64,000 nt of DNA from Reyranella aquatilis. GTDB lineage: Bacteria > Pseudomonadota > Alphaproteobacteria > Reyranellales > Reyranellaceae. The notes beneath the pieces were generated by a model. The model made no database searches. It was not told the DNA's origin and was given only the letters and a program-made list of their open reading frames with translations. Every line of letters begins with the position of its first letter. Position 1 is the first letter of the stretch. Where the stretch lies: the NCBI RefSeq assembly GCF_020880995.1, contig NZ_JAJISD010000001.1, positions 434,001-498,000 of the forward strand, given 5' to 3'. Made by a program: the position numbers and the translations under genes. Shown in pieces: positions 1 to 8,497 of the stretch.

Positions 1-651
1 CGAACCGGGCTCGGCTCCGGGCGGCGTCCAGCCCGGCGGCGGGCTGAAGGCACGATTGGGATTGCCCGACGGCGTCGGCGCGACCGGGGCCGGAACAGGC
101 GCCGGCGCTGTCGCGGGATCGGGCGCTGCGGACGGCGGGGCCATCGGCGCCGTCGTCACTGGAGCCGGCGGCGGCACCGGCGCCGAAACGGGTGCCGGAT
201 CGGACGTGATTGTGCCGGCCCCTGCAGGTGGCGCGCCCACCGGCGCGGCGGCGGGCGCCGCCTCCTGCTTCTCCTTGCTCTTGAGTTCCTTGTCGGCGGC
301 CTCGCGTTCGAGCCGCGCCTCGCGATCCTTGCGGTCGCGTTCGGCCTGCTCCTTCTCGATGGCTTCCTTCTGGGCCTTCTGTCCACCCTTGGCCGAGATC
401 ACCGAGCCGATCGGCGCCGTTGCATTGCGGGTCTCGTCGCCGGCGGACACCGGGGCGTCATATTGCCGGTTGCCCGGCGCAGGCGGAAGCGCGCTGCTGG
501 GCGCGACCTCGCGCTCGACTCCCGGGCGCGGCGGCGCCCCGACCGGCGCGGAACCCTCGAACCAGCCGCAGCCCGCGAGCAGGGCGAACGCAGACACTCC
601 GAGCAGGCCGAGCCAGCGGCCATTGCCGATCGTGTCCTGGGGTCGCTGCAT
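1..651 (-). CDS. Pro/Ala-rich lipoprotein, C-terminus cut by window edge
   Basis: The frame is open from the ATG at 651 to the left edge, giving at least 217 residues, so the gene is partial. The N-terminus carries a lipoprotein signal: a hydrophobic stretch ending in LLAGC, with the lipidated cysteine at about residue 28. A charged Lys/Glu/Arg-rich segment follows at roughly residues 80-125 and could form a helix or coiled coil. The rest is a low-complexity Pro/Ala/Val tail that may span periplasm or peptidoglycan. An ATG six bases upstream (657) is possible, but the AGCAGG motif sits about eight bases from 651 and favours that start. I do not recognise the family. The gene is divergent from phaC with about 205 bases between starts. 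The opposite-strand frame here is a low-complexity shadow. Confidence 0.72.
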   Translation of the reverse strand, partial: MQRPQDTIGNGRWLGLLGVSAFALLAGCGWFEGSAPVGAPPRPGVEREVAPSSALPPAPGNRQYDAPVSAGDETRNATAPIGSVISAKGGQKAQKEAIEKEQAERDRKDREARLEREAADKELKSKEKQEAAPAAAPVGAPPAGAGTITSDPAPVSAPVPPPAPVTTAPMAPPSAAPDPATAPAPVPAPVAPTPSGNPNRAFSPPPGWTPPGAEPGS

Positions 652-856
652 CTTCATCACCTGCTGTGTCCGCTTGAAGCCCGGCATCCTCCGCTTGTCT
701 AGCGGAGACCGGGAGGAAATTTGACCCGTCAGTTGTCGCAGCCTACCTATGGGAAGCAAGCAGCGATTCCGGTAGGTTTGGCACTAGGTATGGTACCGAA
801 GCGGCGATTTTACCGCAAGAAACGCTGCAAAGGCAATGATTCGGAAGGGGAAACGC

Positions 857-2671
857 ATGTCCGACACGCCCGCCCCCACGGCCCTTGGCGGCCTCTCGCC
901 GGAGGAGTCAGCCAAGCTCCAGGAGGCCTTCAAGGACATCGCGACGCGCAGCCAGAAGCTGCTGCAGGATTTCTCCCAGAAATACCAATCGACGGGGCCG
1001 CAGCCCGCCGATCCGCTGCACCTCACCCAGACCTTCATGGACTTCACGGCCAAGATGATGGCCGACCCGAACCGGCTCGTTCAGGCGCAGGTCGAACTCT
1101 GGCAGCAGTACATGAAGCTCTGGCAGGTCACGGCCCAGCGTATGATGGGGCAGACCGTCGAGCCGGTCGTCGAGCCCGCGCGCGGCGACAAGCGCTTCAA
1201 TGATCCCGCCTGGAAGGACGAGGTCGTCTTCGACTACCTGAAACAGTCCTACCTGCTCACGGCCCGCTGGCTGCAGGGCACGATCAAGGAAGTGGAGGGC
1301 GTCGACGACAAGACCGCGAAGAAGGTCGACTTCTACACCCGCCAGTTCATCGACGCGGTCTCGCCGTCCAACTTCGCCCTCACCAACCCGCAAGTCGTGA
1401 AGGCCACAGTCGAGTCCAAGGGCGAAAACCTGCTGAAGGGGCTGAAGAACCTTCTCGGCGACCTCGAGCGCGGCAAGGGCACACTTGCCATCCGACAGAC
1501 CGACATGGACGCCTTCAAGGTCGGCGGCAACGTCGCCACCTCCCCCGGCAAGGTCGTCTATCAGAACGACGTCATGCAGCTCATCCAGTACGCGCCCTCG
1601 ACCGAGCAGGTCTACGAGATGCCGCTGCTGATCGTGCCGCCGTGGATCAACAAGTTCTACATCCTCGACCTCAAGCCCGAGAACTCGTTCATCAGGTGGG
1701 CGACCGAACAGGGCTACACGGTGTTCGTGATCTCGTGGGTCAATCCCGACGAGCGCCTCGCGAAGATGGTGTTCGAGGACTACATGAATCAGGGTCCGCT
1801 GGCTGCCCTCGACGCCATCGAGAAGGCGACCGGAGCCCGGAAGGTATCGGCTATCGGCTACTGCATCGGCGGCACGCTGATGGCGGCGACCCTGGCCTAC
1901 ATGGCCGCGCGCGGCGACGACCGCATCGCCGCCTGCACCTTCTTCACCGCCCAAGTCGACTTCAGCGAACCGGGCGAACTGGGCGTCTTCATCGACGAGG
2001 ACCAGCTCGCCAGTGTCGAGGAGATGATGGGCAAGAAGGGCTATCTCGAGGGCAGCGAGATGGCAACGACTTTCAATATGCTGCGCGCGAACGACCTCAT
2101 CTGGTCGTTCGTCGTAAACAACTACCTGATGGGCAAGGATCCCTTCCCCTTCGACCTGCTTTTCTGGAACGCCGATGCGACGCGCATGCCCGCGGCGATG
2201 CACAGCTTCTACCTGCGCAACATGTATCAGAAGAACCTGCTCAGCCAGCCGGGCGGCATCGTCCTCGACAACGTGCCGATCGACCTGCGCAAGATCACAA
2301 TCCCGGTCTACATCCAGGCCGGCAAGGAAGATCACATTGCGCCGGCGCGCTCGGTTTACAAGGCGACGCAGATTTTTGGTGGCCCGGTGCGCTTCATGCT
2401 CGCGGGCTCGGGCCACATTGCGGGTGTCGTCAATCCGCCGCGCAACAAGAAGTACCAGCACTGGCTGAACGAGACGGCCAAGAACCCGCCGACCCTGGCC
2501 GAATGGCAGGCCGGGGCGAAGGAGTTCCCGGGCTCGTGGTGGCACGACTGGGACAAGTGGCTCTCCGCCCTGTCCGGACCGCAAGTGCCGGCGCGCGTGC
2601 CCGGCGCCGGCGGACTCCCGGCAATCGAAGACGCGCCGGGTAGCTACGTGAAGGTGCGGTCGGGCGAGTAG
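857..2671 (+). CDS. phaC: Class I poly(R)-hydroxyalkanoate synthase PhaC
   Basis: The 604-residue protein polymerises (R)-3-hydroxyacyl-CoA into polyhydroxyalkanoate at the granule surface. The lipase-like box GYCIGG carries the nucleophile Cys336. The catalytic Asp492 lies in KEDHIAP and His520 in GSGHIAG, completing the triad, and the length matches class I synthases (about 590 residues). An N-terminal PhaC-type domain precedes the alpha/beta-hydrolase core. The frame also has an ATG at 836, but GGAAGGGG six bases before 857 makes 857 the likely start. No phaA, phaB or phasin gene is adjacent, so monomer supply is encoded elsewhere. The gene converges on the large secreted-protein gene with nine bases between stop codons and no visible terminator. 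Confidence 0.97.
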   Translation: MSDTPAPTALGGLSPEESAKLQEAFKDIATRSQKLLQDFSQKYQSTGPQPADPLHLTQTFMDFTAKMMADPNRLVQAQVELWQQYMKLWQVTAQRMMGQTVEPVVEPARGDKRFNDPAWKDEVVFDYLKQSYLLTARWLQGTIKEVEGVDDKTAKKVDFYTRQFIDAVSPSNFALTNPQVVKATVESKGENLLKGLKNLLGDLERGKGTLAIRQTDMDAFKVGGNVATSPGKVVYQNDVMQLIQYAPSTEQVYEMPLLIVPPWINKFYILDLKPENSFIRWATEQGYTVFVISWVNPDERLAKMVFEDYMNQGPLAALDAIEKATGARKVSAIGYCIGGTLMAATLAYMAARGDDRIAACTFFTAQVDFSEPGELGVFIDEDQLASVEEMMGKKGYLEGSEMATTFNMLRANDLIWSFVVNNYLMGKDPFPFDLLFWNADATRMPAAMHSFYLRNMYQKNLLSQPGGIVLDNVPIDLRKITIPVYIQAGKEDHIAPARSVYKATQIFGGPVRFMLAGSGHIAGVVNPPRNKKYQHWLNETAKNPPTLAEWQAGAKEFPGSWWHDWDKWLSALSGPQVPARVPGAGGLPAIEDAPGSYVKVRSGE

Positions 2672-2680
2672 TCCCCGGCT

Positions 2681-5434
2681 TCAGACCACGAGGAACATGT
2701 TGTCGGTGTCCACGCGGACACTGATGACGACATCCTGGAAATCGTTGTCACCGATCGAGGAAACCAGATCCTCGAAACCGATCAGCAATTGCTGCCCGCC
2801 CGGCGAGACGCCGGACAGGACCTGGATGGCGTCGTCCGGGTTCAAAGTCGAGAAGGAGTGGAAGATCGGAACGGTAGTCAATGCGCCGAGCGATGCGCTG
2901 GTCAGCGTCGGCGGCAGCCCCGCATCGAGGTCCGCGGCCGCGTCGCCGGCCGGCGCCCGGAAGGACAGATCGTTCGGCAGGCTGCCATACCGCCCGTAGC
3001 CGTCCTGGATGAGGAAGAATCCGATGCGCGCATTGTTCGCCAGCACGCCGAGATCCACGGAGCCCGACGTCGTGTCGCGCGTGTTGTCGAACAGGATCTG
3101 GACATCGCTGATCGTGCCGTCGGCAGCCACGTGATATGTGCCGAGCGAATTGGCATAGCCGGAGGCAGCCGATCTGAAGTCGACCGTAAAGTGGACGAAA
3201 CCGTCGCCCGTGAGGAAAGCCTCGTTGTTGACGCCGTTGATCTGGGCTGGATCGACGCTCACCCCTTCCCTCAGGTCCGGCAGATAATTCTCGAACGTGA
3301 CCGTCGTATGCGCGTCGGCACCCGTTCCGCGCGTGATCACCATGAAGTCGCCGCCGGTGAAATCGCCGTTCAACTGGATCGAGGTTCCGGCGGCCGTCAG
3401 CGTTGCCGTCCCGGTCCCGAGCGCAACGTCGAAGTTCGACCTGCCGATCAGCGAACCGGTGATATCGATCCTGTCTTCCGACGTGAAGCCCGAGACGATG
3501 TCGCCGTTCATGTCTCCCCAGTAGCCGCCCAGCGTATCCGCGCCGCTGCCGAGATCGATCGTGTCGGTGCCGCCGCCGCCCACGATCGAGTCGTCGCCGG
3601 CACCGCCGTTCAGTGTTTCGCTGCCGGACGAGCCGGTGATGGTGTCGTCGGCTTCCGTTCCGGGTGTCGGCGGCGGCCCGACGAACGTCAACGAAGTCCC
3701 GTCCCAACCGTCATTGGTGAACCGGAAGTAGAGGTTCTCGAGGTCGCCGGACACGGCGACCTCGTAGCGTTCGAACGGCGACTCCATGAATACCAGGGTC
3801 GAACCTTCGAGATAGACGTCGACCGCCTGGACCCCGGTTATGTTGATGACGTCGCCGGCCTGCAAGCCGGCGATCATGCCGTTGAAACCGGTACTGATGT
3901 TGAAGACGACCTGGCCCGTCTGGCCTGCGACCATCAGTTCGTTGCCACCCGCGGTCAGTGAAGCCGTCCCGCCCCGCTTTGGAGCAGCCGCCAGCAGCCG
4001 CGACTCGTTGTTGCCCGTAAGCGACGCGCCGTCACCTCCGGCCCAGATGAAGCCGGCATCGAATCCATATCCTAGAAACCCCGAGGCAGCTCCGCTGTCG
4101 ACGATCTGGACATTGAGCTTTCCGTCTTCGGCATCCGCGCTTCCGCTACCACCGACGATGTAGGCATTGGTGCCGGTATCACCTGCCGCCGTTGCAATTG
4201 CATTCAGGGTAGCCTGGATGAGCGCGGCGTCGTTGGCGGTGAATCCCGCACCGTCGAGGCCGAAATCGCCGGGTCCGACGAGCGTCCCGGATCCATACTC
4301 GATCCGCAGATTGTGGGTGGGCGTATTGAAGCCCTCGAACGCAAAGCCTCCTGGGCCGCCAGGATTGTAGATGTAGATGGCGCCACTGTTGTAGACGGGA
4401 ATATCGTCGGTGTAGAGCGGGCCGAAAGGCCCGTAATCGAACAGGTCCACGTTGCCGCCGAGCGCCGTCAGATTGAGAGTCGCCGTGCCGATGAAGCCCG
4501 TCTGGTTGACCAGATTTCCCTGCAGGCTGTAGCTCGCGGTGAGCGTCGTCTCCTTGTCCCAGTAGTAAGGAACGTTGAACGTCGCCGACTGTCCGACCGG
4601 AATGGTGACGCTCTCGCCCCACGGCGCCGTCAGCGTCACATCGATTTCCGTAGGAAGAAATTGGAACTGCTGCGTGATCGCAAGACCCGCATCCAGTTCG
4701 GCCGTCAGGAGGTTGTAGCTGATGTCGCCATCGAGAAAGCTTCCCGAGAGCGAAGGGAACTCAGGACCGACGATGTCCTCTATGACCGCGAGAACGTCGA
4801 CATCGACCGTGGCAATGTCGGGCGTCGTCACATCCAGCGTCACGCCGGCGAGCGGGCCGCTGCCCGACTGCTCCGTGGTCAGCGATGGGTCGTAGGCCTT
4901 CGGCAGGAAGACGTCGAAGCCATCGACGATGGTCTTCCTGTCGCCCGAGTGAAGGGAGATGAGCTTGATCGTGTTGTCGTAGTCGTAGCCGACCGAGTCA
5001 GAGCCGAAAAGATCGGAGTCGAAATTCAGGGAAAAGTCGGCGGTGAAGATGACATTCAGATCGACCTTGAACTCCGGAAACTTGGCGTCGAAGTGAGTCG
5101 CGCTGCCGTCGAGGCCATTATTGATGCTCTGGACCGTGAACTGCTGGCCGGCCGCCACGACGTTGGGCATCTGGAAACTGACGTCGACCGGGTACTTGAG
5201 CGAAATGCTGCCGGCATCCGCCTCGACGCTGAACACCAGCGAGACGCTGGCGCTTGCCGAGACCGTGAGGTCGTCATCGAATTCCGAGAAGCTGTCTGAA
5301 AACCCCTCCTCGAAGAGCGTCCAGCTTTCGTTGATCGTAAAAGCCTGGCCGGTGCTCCACATGCTCTGGTCGGTTGTCTTGAACTCGACCTTTTCGGCGT
5401 CCGTCACGATGGACGGAGCAATCGTCGTCGCCAT
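2681..5434 (-). CDS. Large cysteine-free RTX/DUF4114 protein, probable type I secretion substrate
   Basis: This 917-residue acidic protein contains no cysteine. Around residues 575-625 it has degenerate RTX nonapeptides (GGAGDDSIV, GGGGTDTID, GSGADTLGG), which bind calcium after export. The C-terminal 150 or so residues resemble DUF4114, with the conserved IGDNDFQDVVISV segment, and the protein ends in the hydrophobic MFLVV. There is no N-terminal Sec signal. These traits fit a type I secreted calcium-folded surface or extracellular protein. The N-terminal 550 residues are beta-rich and match no enzyme I recognise. No type I ABC exporter, membrane-fusion protein or TolC gene is in the window. 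The gene appears monocistronic with its own promoter. Confidence 0.85.
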   Translation of the reverse strand: MATTIAPSIVTDAEKVEFKTTDQSMWSTGQAFTINESWTLFEEGFSDSFSEFDDDLTVSASASVSLVFSVEADAGSISLKYPVDVSFQMPNVVAAGQQFTVQSINNGLDGSATHFDAKFPEFKVDLNVIFTADFSLNFDSDLFGSDSVGYDYDNTIKLISLHSGDRKTIVDGFDVFLPKAYDPSLTTEQSGSGPLAGVTLDVTTPDIATVDVDVLAVIEDIVGPEFPSLSGSFLDGDISYNLLTAELDAGLAITQQFQFLPTEIDVTLTAPWGESVTIPVGQSATFNVPYYWDKETTLTASYSLQGNLVNQTGFIGTATLNLTALGGNVDLFDYGPFGPLYTDDIPVYNSGAIYIYNPGGPGGFAFEGFNTPTHNLRIEYGSGTLVGPGDFGLDGAGFTANDAALIQATLNAIATAAGDTGTNAYIVGGSGSADAEDGKLNVQIVDSGAASGFLGYGFDAGFIWAGGDGASLTGNNESRLLAAAPKRGGTASLTAGGNELMVAGQTGQVVFNISTGFNGMIAGLQAGDVINITGVQAVDVYLEGSTLVFMESPFERYEVAVSGDLENLYFRFTNDGWDGTSLTFVGPPPTPGTEADDTITGSSGSETLNGGAGDDSIVGGGGTDTIDLGSGADTLGGYWGDMNGDIVSGFTSEDRIDITGSLIGRSNFDVALGTGTATLTAAGTSIQLNGDFTGGDFMVITRGTGADAHTTVTFENYLPDLREGVSVDPAQINGVNNEAFLTGDGFVHFTVDFRSAASGYANSLGTYHVAADGTISDVQILFDNTRDTTSGSVDLGVLANNARIGFFLIQDGYGRYGSLPNDLSFRAPAGDAAADLDAGLPPTLTSASLGALTTVPIFHSFSTLNPDDAIQVLSGVSPGGQQLLIGFEDLVSSIGDNDFQDVVISVRVDTDNMFLVV

Positions 5435-5480
5435 GCAGAAACACCCTCGGAACGCTCAAACAAATTGAAGCATAACTGAG

Positions 5481-5508
5481 GTTATAGTTGTTGTCAGCGA
5501 GAATGCAA
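5481..5508 (-). promoter_or_regulatory. Putative sigma-70-type promoter of the RTX/DUF4114 gene
   Basis: On the minus strand TTGCAT (5508-5503) and TATAAC (5486-5481) are separated by 16 bases, about 47 bases before the start codon. A short inverted repeat ATAAC-TGAG-GTTAT (5472-5485) overlaps the -10 element and could be an operator. The -10 is good, the -35 is weak, and the assignment is by eye. Confidence 0.4.
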
Positions 5509-5549
5509 CTAAGGGGAAGTCGCGCACCAACAAGTGCACCAGGACGTCG

Positions 5550-6086
5550 TCAATCGGCGGCCTTCGATTGCTCGCCCCGATAGGCCTGTCCGAGACGGAC
5601 ATAGGCCGCCGCGGAGCGACGGAAGGATTCCAGGTCCTTCTCGGTGACGTCGCGCATCTTCACGGCCGGGTTGCCGGCCCACAGTTCGCCCCTGCGCACG
5701 ATCTTGCGCGGCGTGACCACCGCCCCCGCGGCAACCATGGCGCCGGTTTCGACCACCGCCTCGTCCAGGACCGTCGAGTGCATGCCGATGAAGGCGTCGT
5801 CCTGCACCTCGCAGGCATGCAGGAGAGCCAGATGACCAACCGTGACGTTGCGACCGACGACCGTGCCGACGCCGCGCGCGGCGATGTGGATCACCGTGCC
5901 GTCCTGGATGTTGGAGTTCTCGCCGATCCTGATGCCCGGCCCGTCACCCCGCAGCACCGCGCCGAACCAGATGCTGCAGTTGGCGGCGATCTCGACCTCT
6001 CCGATCAGCGTGGCGTTGGGTGCGATGAAGGCCGTGCTGTGGACCTGGGGCACGAAGCCGTTGAAGGGCACGATGAGACCGGACAT
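5550..6086 (-). CDS. Gamma-class carbonic anhydrase family protein
   Basis: The 178-residue protein shows the repeating hexapeptide pattern of a left-handed beta-helix. The three metal-binding histidines are in place: His67 (VIHI), His85 and His90 (VGHLALLHAC). Family members reversibly hydrate CO2 or act as related acyl/metal beta-helix proteins such as PaaY/YrdA, so the exact reaction is uncertain. Length and motifs match the family. The ATG at 6086 is preceded by GGAG about ten bases away. The longer upstream frame only overlaps rpsI out of frame. It lies just after the rplM-rpsI terminator, so it needs its own promoter or read-through. Confidence 0.9.
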   Translation of the reverse strand: MSGLIVPFNGFVPQVHSTAFIAPNATLIGEVEIAANCSIWFGAVLRGDGPGIRIGENSNIQDGTVIHIAARGVGTVVGRNVTVGHLALLHACEVQDDAFIGMHSTVLDEAVVETGAMVAAGAVVTPRKIVRRGELWAGNPAVKMRDVTEKDLESFRRSAAAYVRLGQAYRGEQSKAAD

Positions 6087-6118
6087 CGGGGCGTCACTCC
6101 ACAAACCATCAAGGGCAC

Positions 6119-6148
6119 AAAAAAGAAGGGCGCCCGGAGGCGCCCTTC
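6119..6148 (-). terminator. Rho-independent terminator of rplM-rpsI
   Basis: A perfect 10-bp stem (GAAGGGCGCC with its complement) closes a four-base loop at 6125-6148. On the minus strand it is followed by six T residues (6124-6119). It lies 22 bases after the rpsI stop codon. Confidence 0.95.
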
Positions 6149-6169
6149 GAAAATAGCCGAAACGCGAGT

Positions 6170-6649
6170 TTAGCGCTTCGAGAACTGGAAGCGGCGACGC
6201 GCACCGGCGCGGCCGTACTTCTTGCGCTCGACCACGCGGCTGTCGCGGGTGAGAAAGCCGTTGGACTTCATGGCGCCGCGCAGGCCGGGCTCGAACTTCG
6301 AGAGCGCCTGTGCGATGCCGTGACGAACCGCACCCGCCTGGCCCGACAGACCACCGCCCGAGACGGTGGCAATCACGTCGAACTGGCCATTTCGCTGCGA
6401 CACGTCGAACGGCTGCTGGATCATCATGCGCTGCGTCGGACGAGCGAAGTAGATCGTCTGGTCGCGGCCGTTGACGATGATCTTGCCGGTACCGGGCTTG
6501 ACCCACACGCGGGCGACCGCGTTCTTGCGGCGACCCGTGGCATAGGCACGGCCCTGCGCGTCGATTTCCTTCTCGCGCGGAGCGCCCGGAGCCGCAGCGG
6601 CCGTCGGGGCCTTCTTCAGCTCGGCAAACGACGAAAGTTCGGTAGCCAT
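6170..6649 (-). CDS. rpsI: 30S ribosomal protein S9
   Basis: The 159-residue protein is S9 of the small subunit, whose C-terminal tail reaches the P-site tRNA. Conserved features are the [14 protein letters not shown] segment, [11 protein letters not shown] and the basic C-terminus ending FQFSKR. An N-terminal extension of about 25 residues before the conserved core is usual in alphaproteobacteria. The stop of rplM and the start of rpsI are one base apart, the normal L13-S9 operon order. Confidence 0.98.
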   Translation of the reverse strand: MATELSSFAELKKAPTAAAAPGAPREKEIDAQGRAYATGRRKNAVARVWVKPGTGKIIVNGRDQTIYFARPTQRMMIQQPFDVSQRNGQFDVIATVSGGGLSGQAGAVRHGIAQALSKFEPGLRGAMKSNGFLTRDSRVVERKKYGRAGARRRFQFSKR

Positions 6650-6650
6650 G

Positions 6651-7130
6651 TTAGCCGATCCTCGAGTTCTTGCGGTTCATTGCGGCGATATCGAGCTTCT
6701 CGGGCTGCTGGGCCTCCTGCTCGTGGTTCGGACCGGCGTAGACGCGCAGGTTCTTCATCTGCGCCCGGCCGAGCGGGCCGCGGGTGATCATGCGCTCGAC
6801 GGCCTTGATCAGGACGCGCTCCGGGAAGCGGCCTTCGAGGCGCTTGCCCAGGGTCTCGCCCTTGATGCCGCCGGGATGTCCGGTATGCCAGTAGAACACT
6901 TCACGCTCGGCCTTGCGGCCGGTGAGGCGCACCTTTTCGGCGTTGATCACGACGATGTTGTCGCCGCAATCGATATGCGGCGTGAACGTGGTCTTGTGCT
7001 TGCCGCGCAGGCGCATGGCGATGATCGAGGCGAGGCGGCCGAGCACGAGGCCTTCGGCGTCGATCAAAAACCACTTCTTCTGCACGTCGGCAGTCTTGAT
7101 GCTGTGAGTCTGCTTGGTGAGGGCTTGCAT
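6651..7130 (-). CDS. rplM: 50S ribosomal protein L13
   Basis: The 159-residue L13 is an early-assembling protein of the large subunit. Its N-terminal [16 protein letters not shown] and the [21 protein letters not shown] region are typical. The frame extends to 7184, but the ATG at 7130, with GGAAGAAAG just upstream and the usual family N-terminus, is the start. It is the first gene of the rplM-rpsI operon, driven by the promoter at 7156-7184. Confidence 0.98.
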   Translation of the reverse strand: MQALTKQTHSIKTADVQKKWFLIDAEGLVLGRLASIIAMRLRGKHKTTFTPHIDCGDNIVVINAEKVRLTGRKAEREVFYWHTGHPGGIKGETLGKRLEGRFPERVLIKAVERMITRGPLGRAQMKNLRVYAGPNHEQEAQQPEKLDIAAMNRKNSRIG

Positions 7131-7155
7131 GGGTCTTTCTTCCGATGAGCGCGCG

Positions 7156-7184
7156 CTTATGGGGAGAGAGACAGGGTTTGTCAA
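7156..7184 (-). promoter_or_regulatory. rplM-rpsI promoter
   Basis: On the minus strand a perfect TTGACA -35 (7184-7179) is followed by a 17-base spacer and CATAAG as -10 (7161-7156). The predicted transcript start lies near 7150, giving a leader of about 20 bases that contains the GGAAGAAAG ribosome-binding site. The sequence just upstream is AT-rich, as expected for a strong ribosomal promoter. Confidence 0.75.
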
Positions 7185-7246
7185 ATCGCCAAAAATAGAT
7201 GATTAAAATCAATGACTTAAATATGGGGTATTATAATACCTGCGCT

Positions 7247-7666
7247 CTAAGCCTTGGGTGGTATGGCATAAGTCACCGTGGCGTGCGCCACAGGCTCCGC
7301 CTTCCCGGCGCTATAGATCGTGAAGTCGCCGACCGCCAGCGTCTTCCCCAGCTTCAGAAGACGCCCCTCTCCGATCAGGTCGGCAGGCTCCGGCTTGCGC
7401 ATGAAGTTGATGTTGAGATTGGTGGTCACCGCCAGGGCCACCGGTCCGAGCTGACCCAGAATCAGCAGGTAGAACCCGCAATCGACCAGCCACATCAGCG
7501 TCGGCCCGGAGATCGTTCCGCCGGGCCGCAGGTGCCGCTCGTGCGTCGGCAGCCGCAGCCTGATGGTGCGCTCGTCGAGATGCTCGATGGCGAGGCCCAG
7601 ATGGGCGGCCTGCGGGAAATGCTCTTCGAGGAACACCATCAGTTCCGCAGGGGACATCACCGGCAT
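7247..7666 (-). CDS. PaaI-type hotdog-fold thioesterase
   Basis: The 139-residue protein has the hotdog signature: HERHLRPGGTISGPTLMWLVD in the region of the long central helix, then VTTNLNINFMRKPE and the closing strand HATVTYAIP. Such proteins hydrolyse acyl-CoA thioesters in the cytoplasm. The ATG at 7666 has GAGGGG five bases upstream. It is divergent from the crotonase gene (33 bases between starts), so the two may act on related CoA esters; the substrate is not deducible. Confidence 0.85.
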   Translation of the reverse strand: MPVMSPAELMVFLEEHFPQAAHLGLAIEHLDERTIRLRLPTHERHLRPGGTISGPTLMWLVDCGFYLLILGQLGPVALAVTTNLNINFMRKPEPADLIGEGRLLKLGKTLAVGDFTIYSAGKAEPVAHATVTYAIPPKA

Positions 7667-7699
7667 GACGCCCCTCGCCGTTTCCCATAAAATGCCGCC

Positions 7700-8497
7700 A
7701 TGACCGCCGCCTCCAACGAATCCGTCCTGCTTCGCCGCGACGAGGGTCGCGTGACCTTCCTAACGCTCAACCGGCCGCGCGCCATGAACGCGCTCTCGGG
7801 TGAACTTATAGATGCGCTGCAGGCGGAATTCGACAGGCTGGCCCGGGACACGGCCATCCGCTGTGTCGTGATCGAGGCGCAGGGAGACCGCGCCTTCTCT
7901 ACCGGCCACGACCTGCGCGAGGTCGCCTCGACGCGCGACTACGTCTTTCACCACAGCCTGATGACGCGCTGCTCGGCGATGATGCTCTCCATCGGTCGCC
8001 TGCCCCAGCCCGTGATCGCCAAGGTGCAGGCCGTTGCGACCGCCGCCGGCTGCCAGCTGGTCGCCGCCTGCGATCTCGCCGTTGCCTCGAGCACTGCCAC
8101 TTTCGCCACATCGGGCATCAACAACGGCCTGTTCTGCGGCACGCCCTCGGTAGCGGTCGGTCGCAATATCGGGCCGAAGCGCGCGCTCGACATGCTTTTC
8201 ACCGGCGAGTTCGTAGACGCCGCCACCGCGTTGCGCGACGGTCTGGTGAGCCGTGTCGTCCTGCCAGCCGATCTCGACCGCGAGACCAGGGCCCTGGCCG
8301 AGCGGATCGCCAGCCAGCCGCCGCAGCAGATCGCCTCGGGCAAGGCGATGTTCCGCAATCACATGGAGATGGGCGTCGAGCAGGCCTACGCCTATGCGAC
8401 CGACTTCATGGCGGGCGCCATCCAGCGCGAGGATGCGCAGGCCGGCATCGACGCCTTCGTGAACAAGAAGCCCAAGCCCGACTGGACGGGGCGTTAA
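7700..8497 (+). CDS. Crotonase-fold protein, ECHDC3-like enoyl-CoA hydratase/isomerase family
   Basis: The 265-residue protein has the crotonase CoA-binding signature FSTGHDLREV and the oxyanion-hole strand around ATAAGCQLVAACDLAVAS. In classical hydratases the latter reads GGG-x-E with a catalytic glutamate; here Gln replaces Glu, and the second glutamate region reads NNGLFCGTP. This pattern is that of the ECHDC3 group, whose reaction is poorly defined. Hydratase activity should therefore not be assumed. Its divergent neighbour is a PaaI-type thioesterase. The ATG at 7700 has no strong ribosome-binding site. Confidence 0.88.
   Translation: MTAASNESVLLRRDEGRVTFLTLNRPRAMNALSGELIDALQAEFDRLARDTAIRCVVIEAQGDRAFSTGHDLREVASTRDYVFHHSLMTRCSAMMLSIGRLPQPVIAKVQAVATAAGCQLVAACDLAVASSTATFATSGINNGLFCGTPSVAVGRNIGPKRALDMLFTGEFVDAATALRDGLVSRVVLPADLDRETRALAERIASQPPQQIASGKAMFRNHMEMGVEQAYAYATDFMAGAIQREDAQAGIDAFVNKKPKPDWTGR

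Noticed and set aside
56..724. Long plus-strand frame over the left-edge lipoprotein
   Set aside because: It is a Gly/Ala-rich low-complexity shadow; the minus-strand frame has a lipobox and a better start.
660..856. Possible phaC promoter (TTGACC at 721)
   Set aside because: No convincing -10 box lies at the right distance.
908..2584. 558-residue minus-strand frame inside phaC
   Set aside because: It is antisense to a gene with a complete catalytic triad and has no family features.
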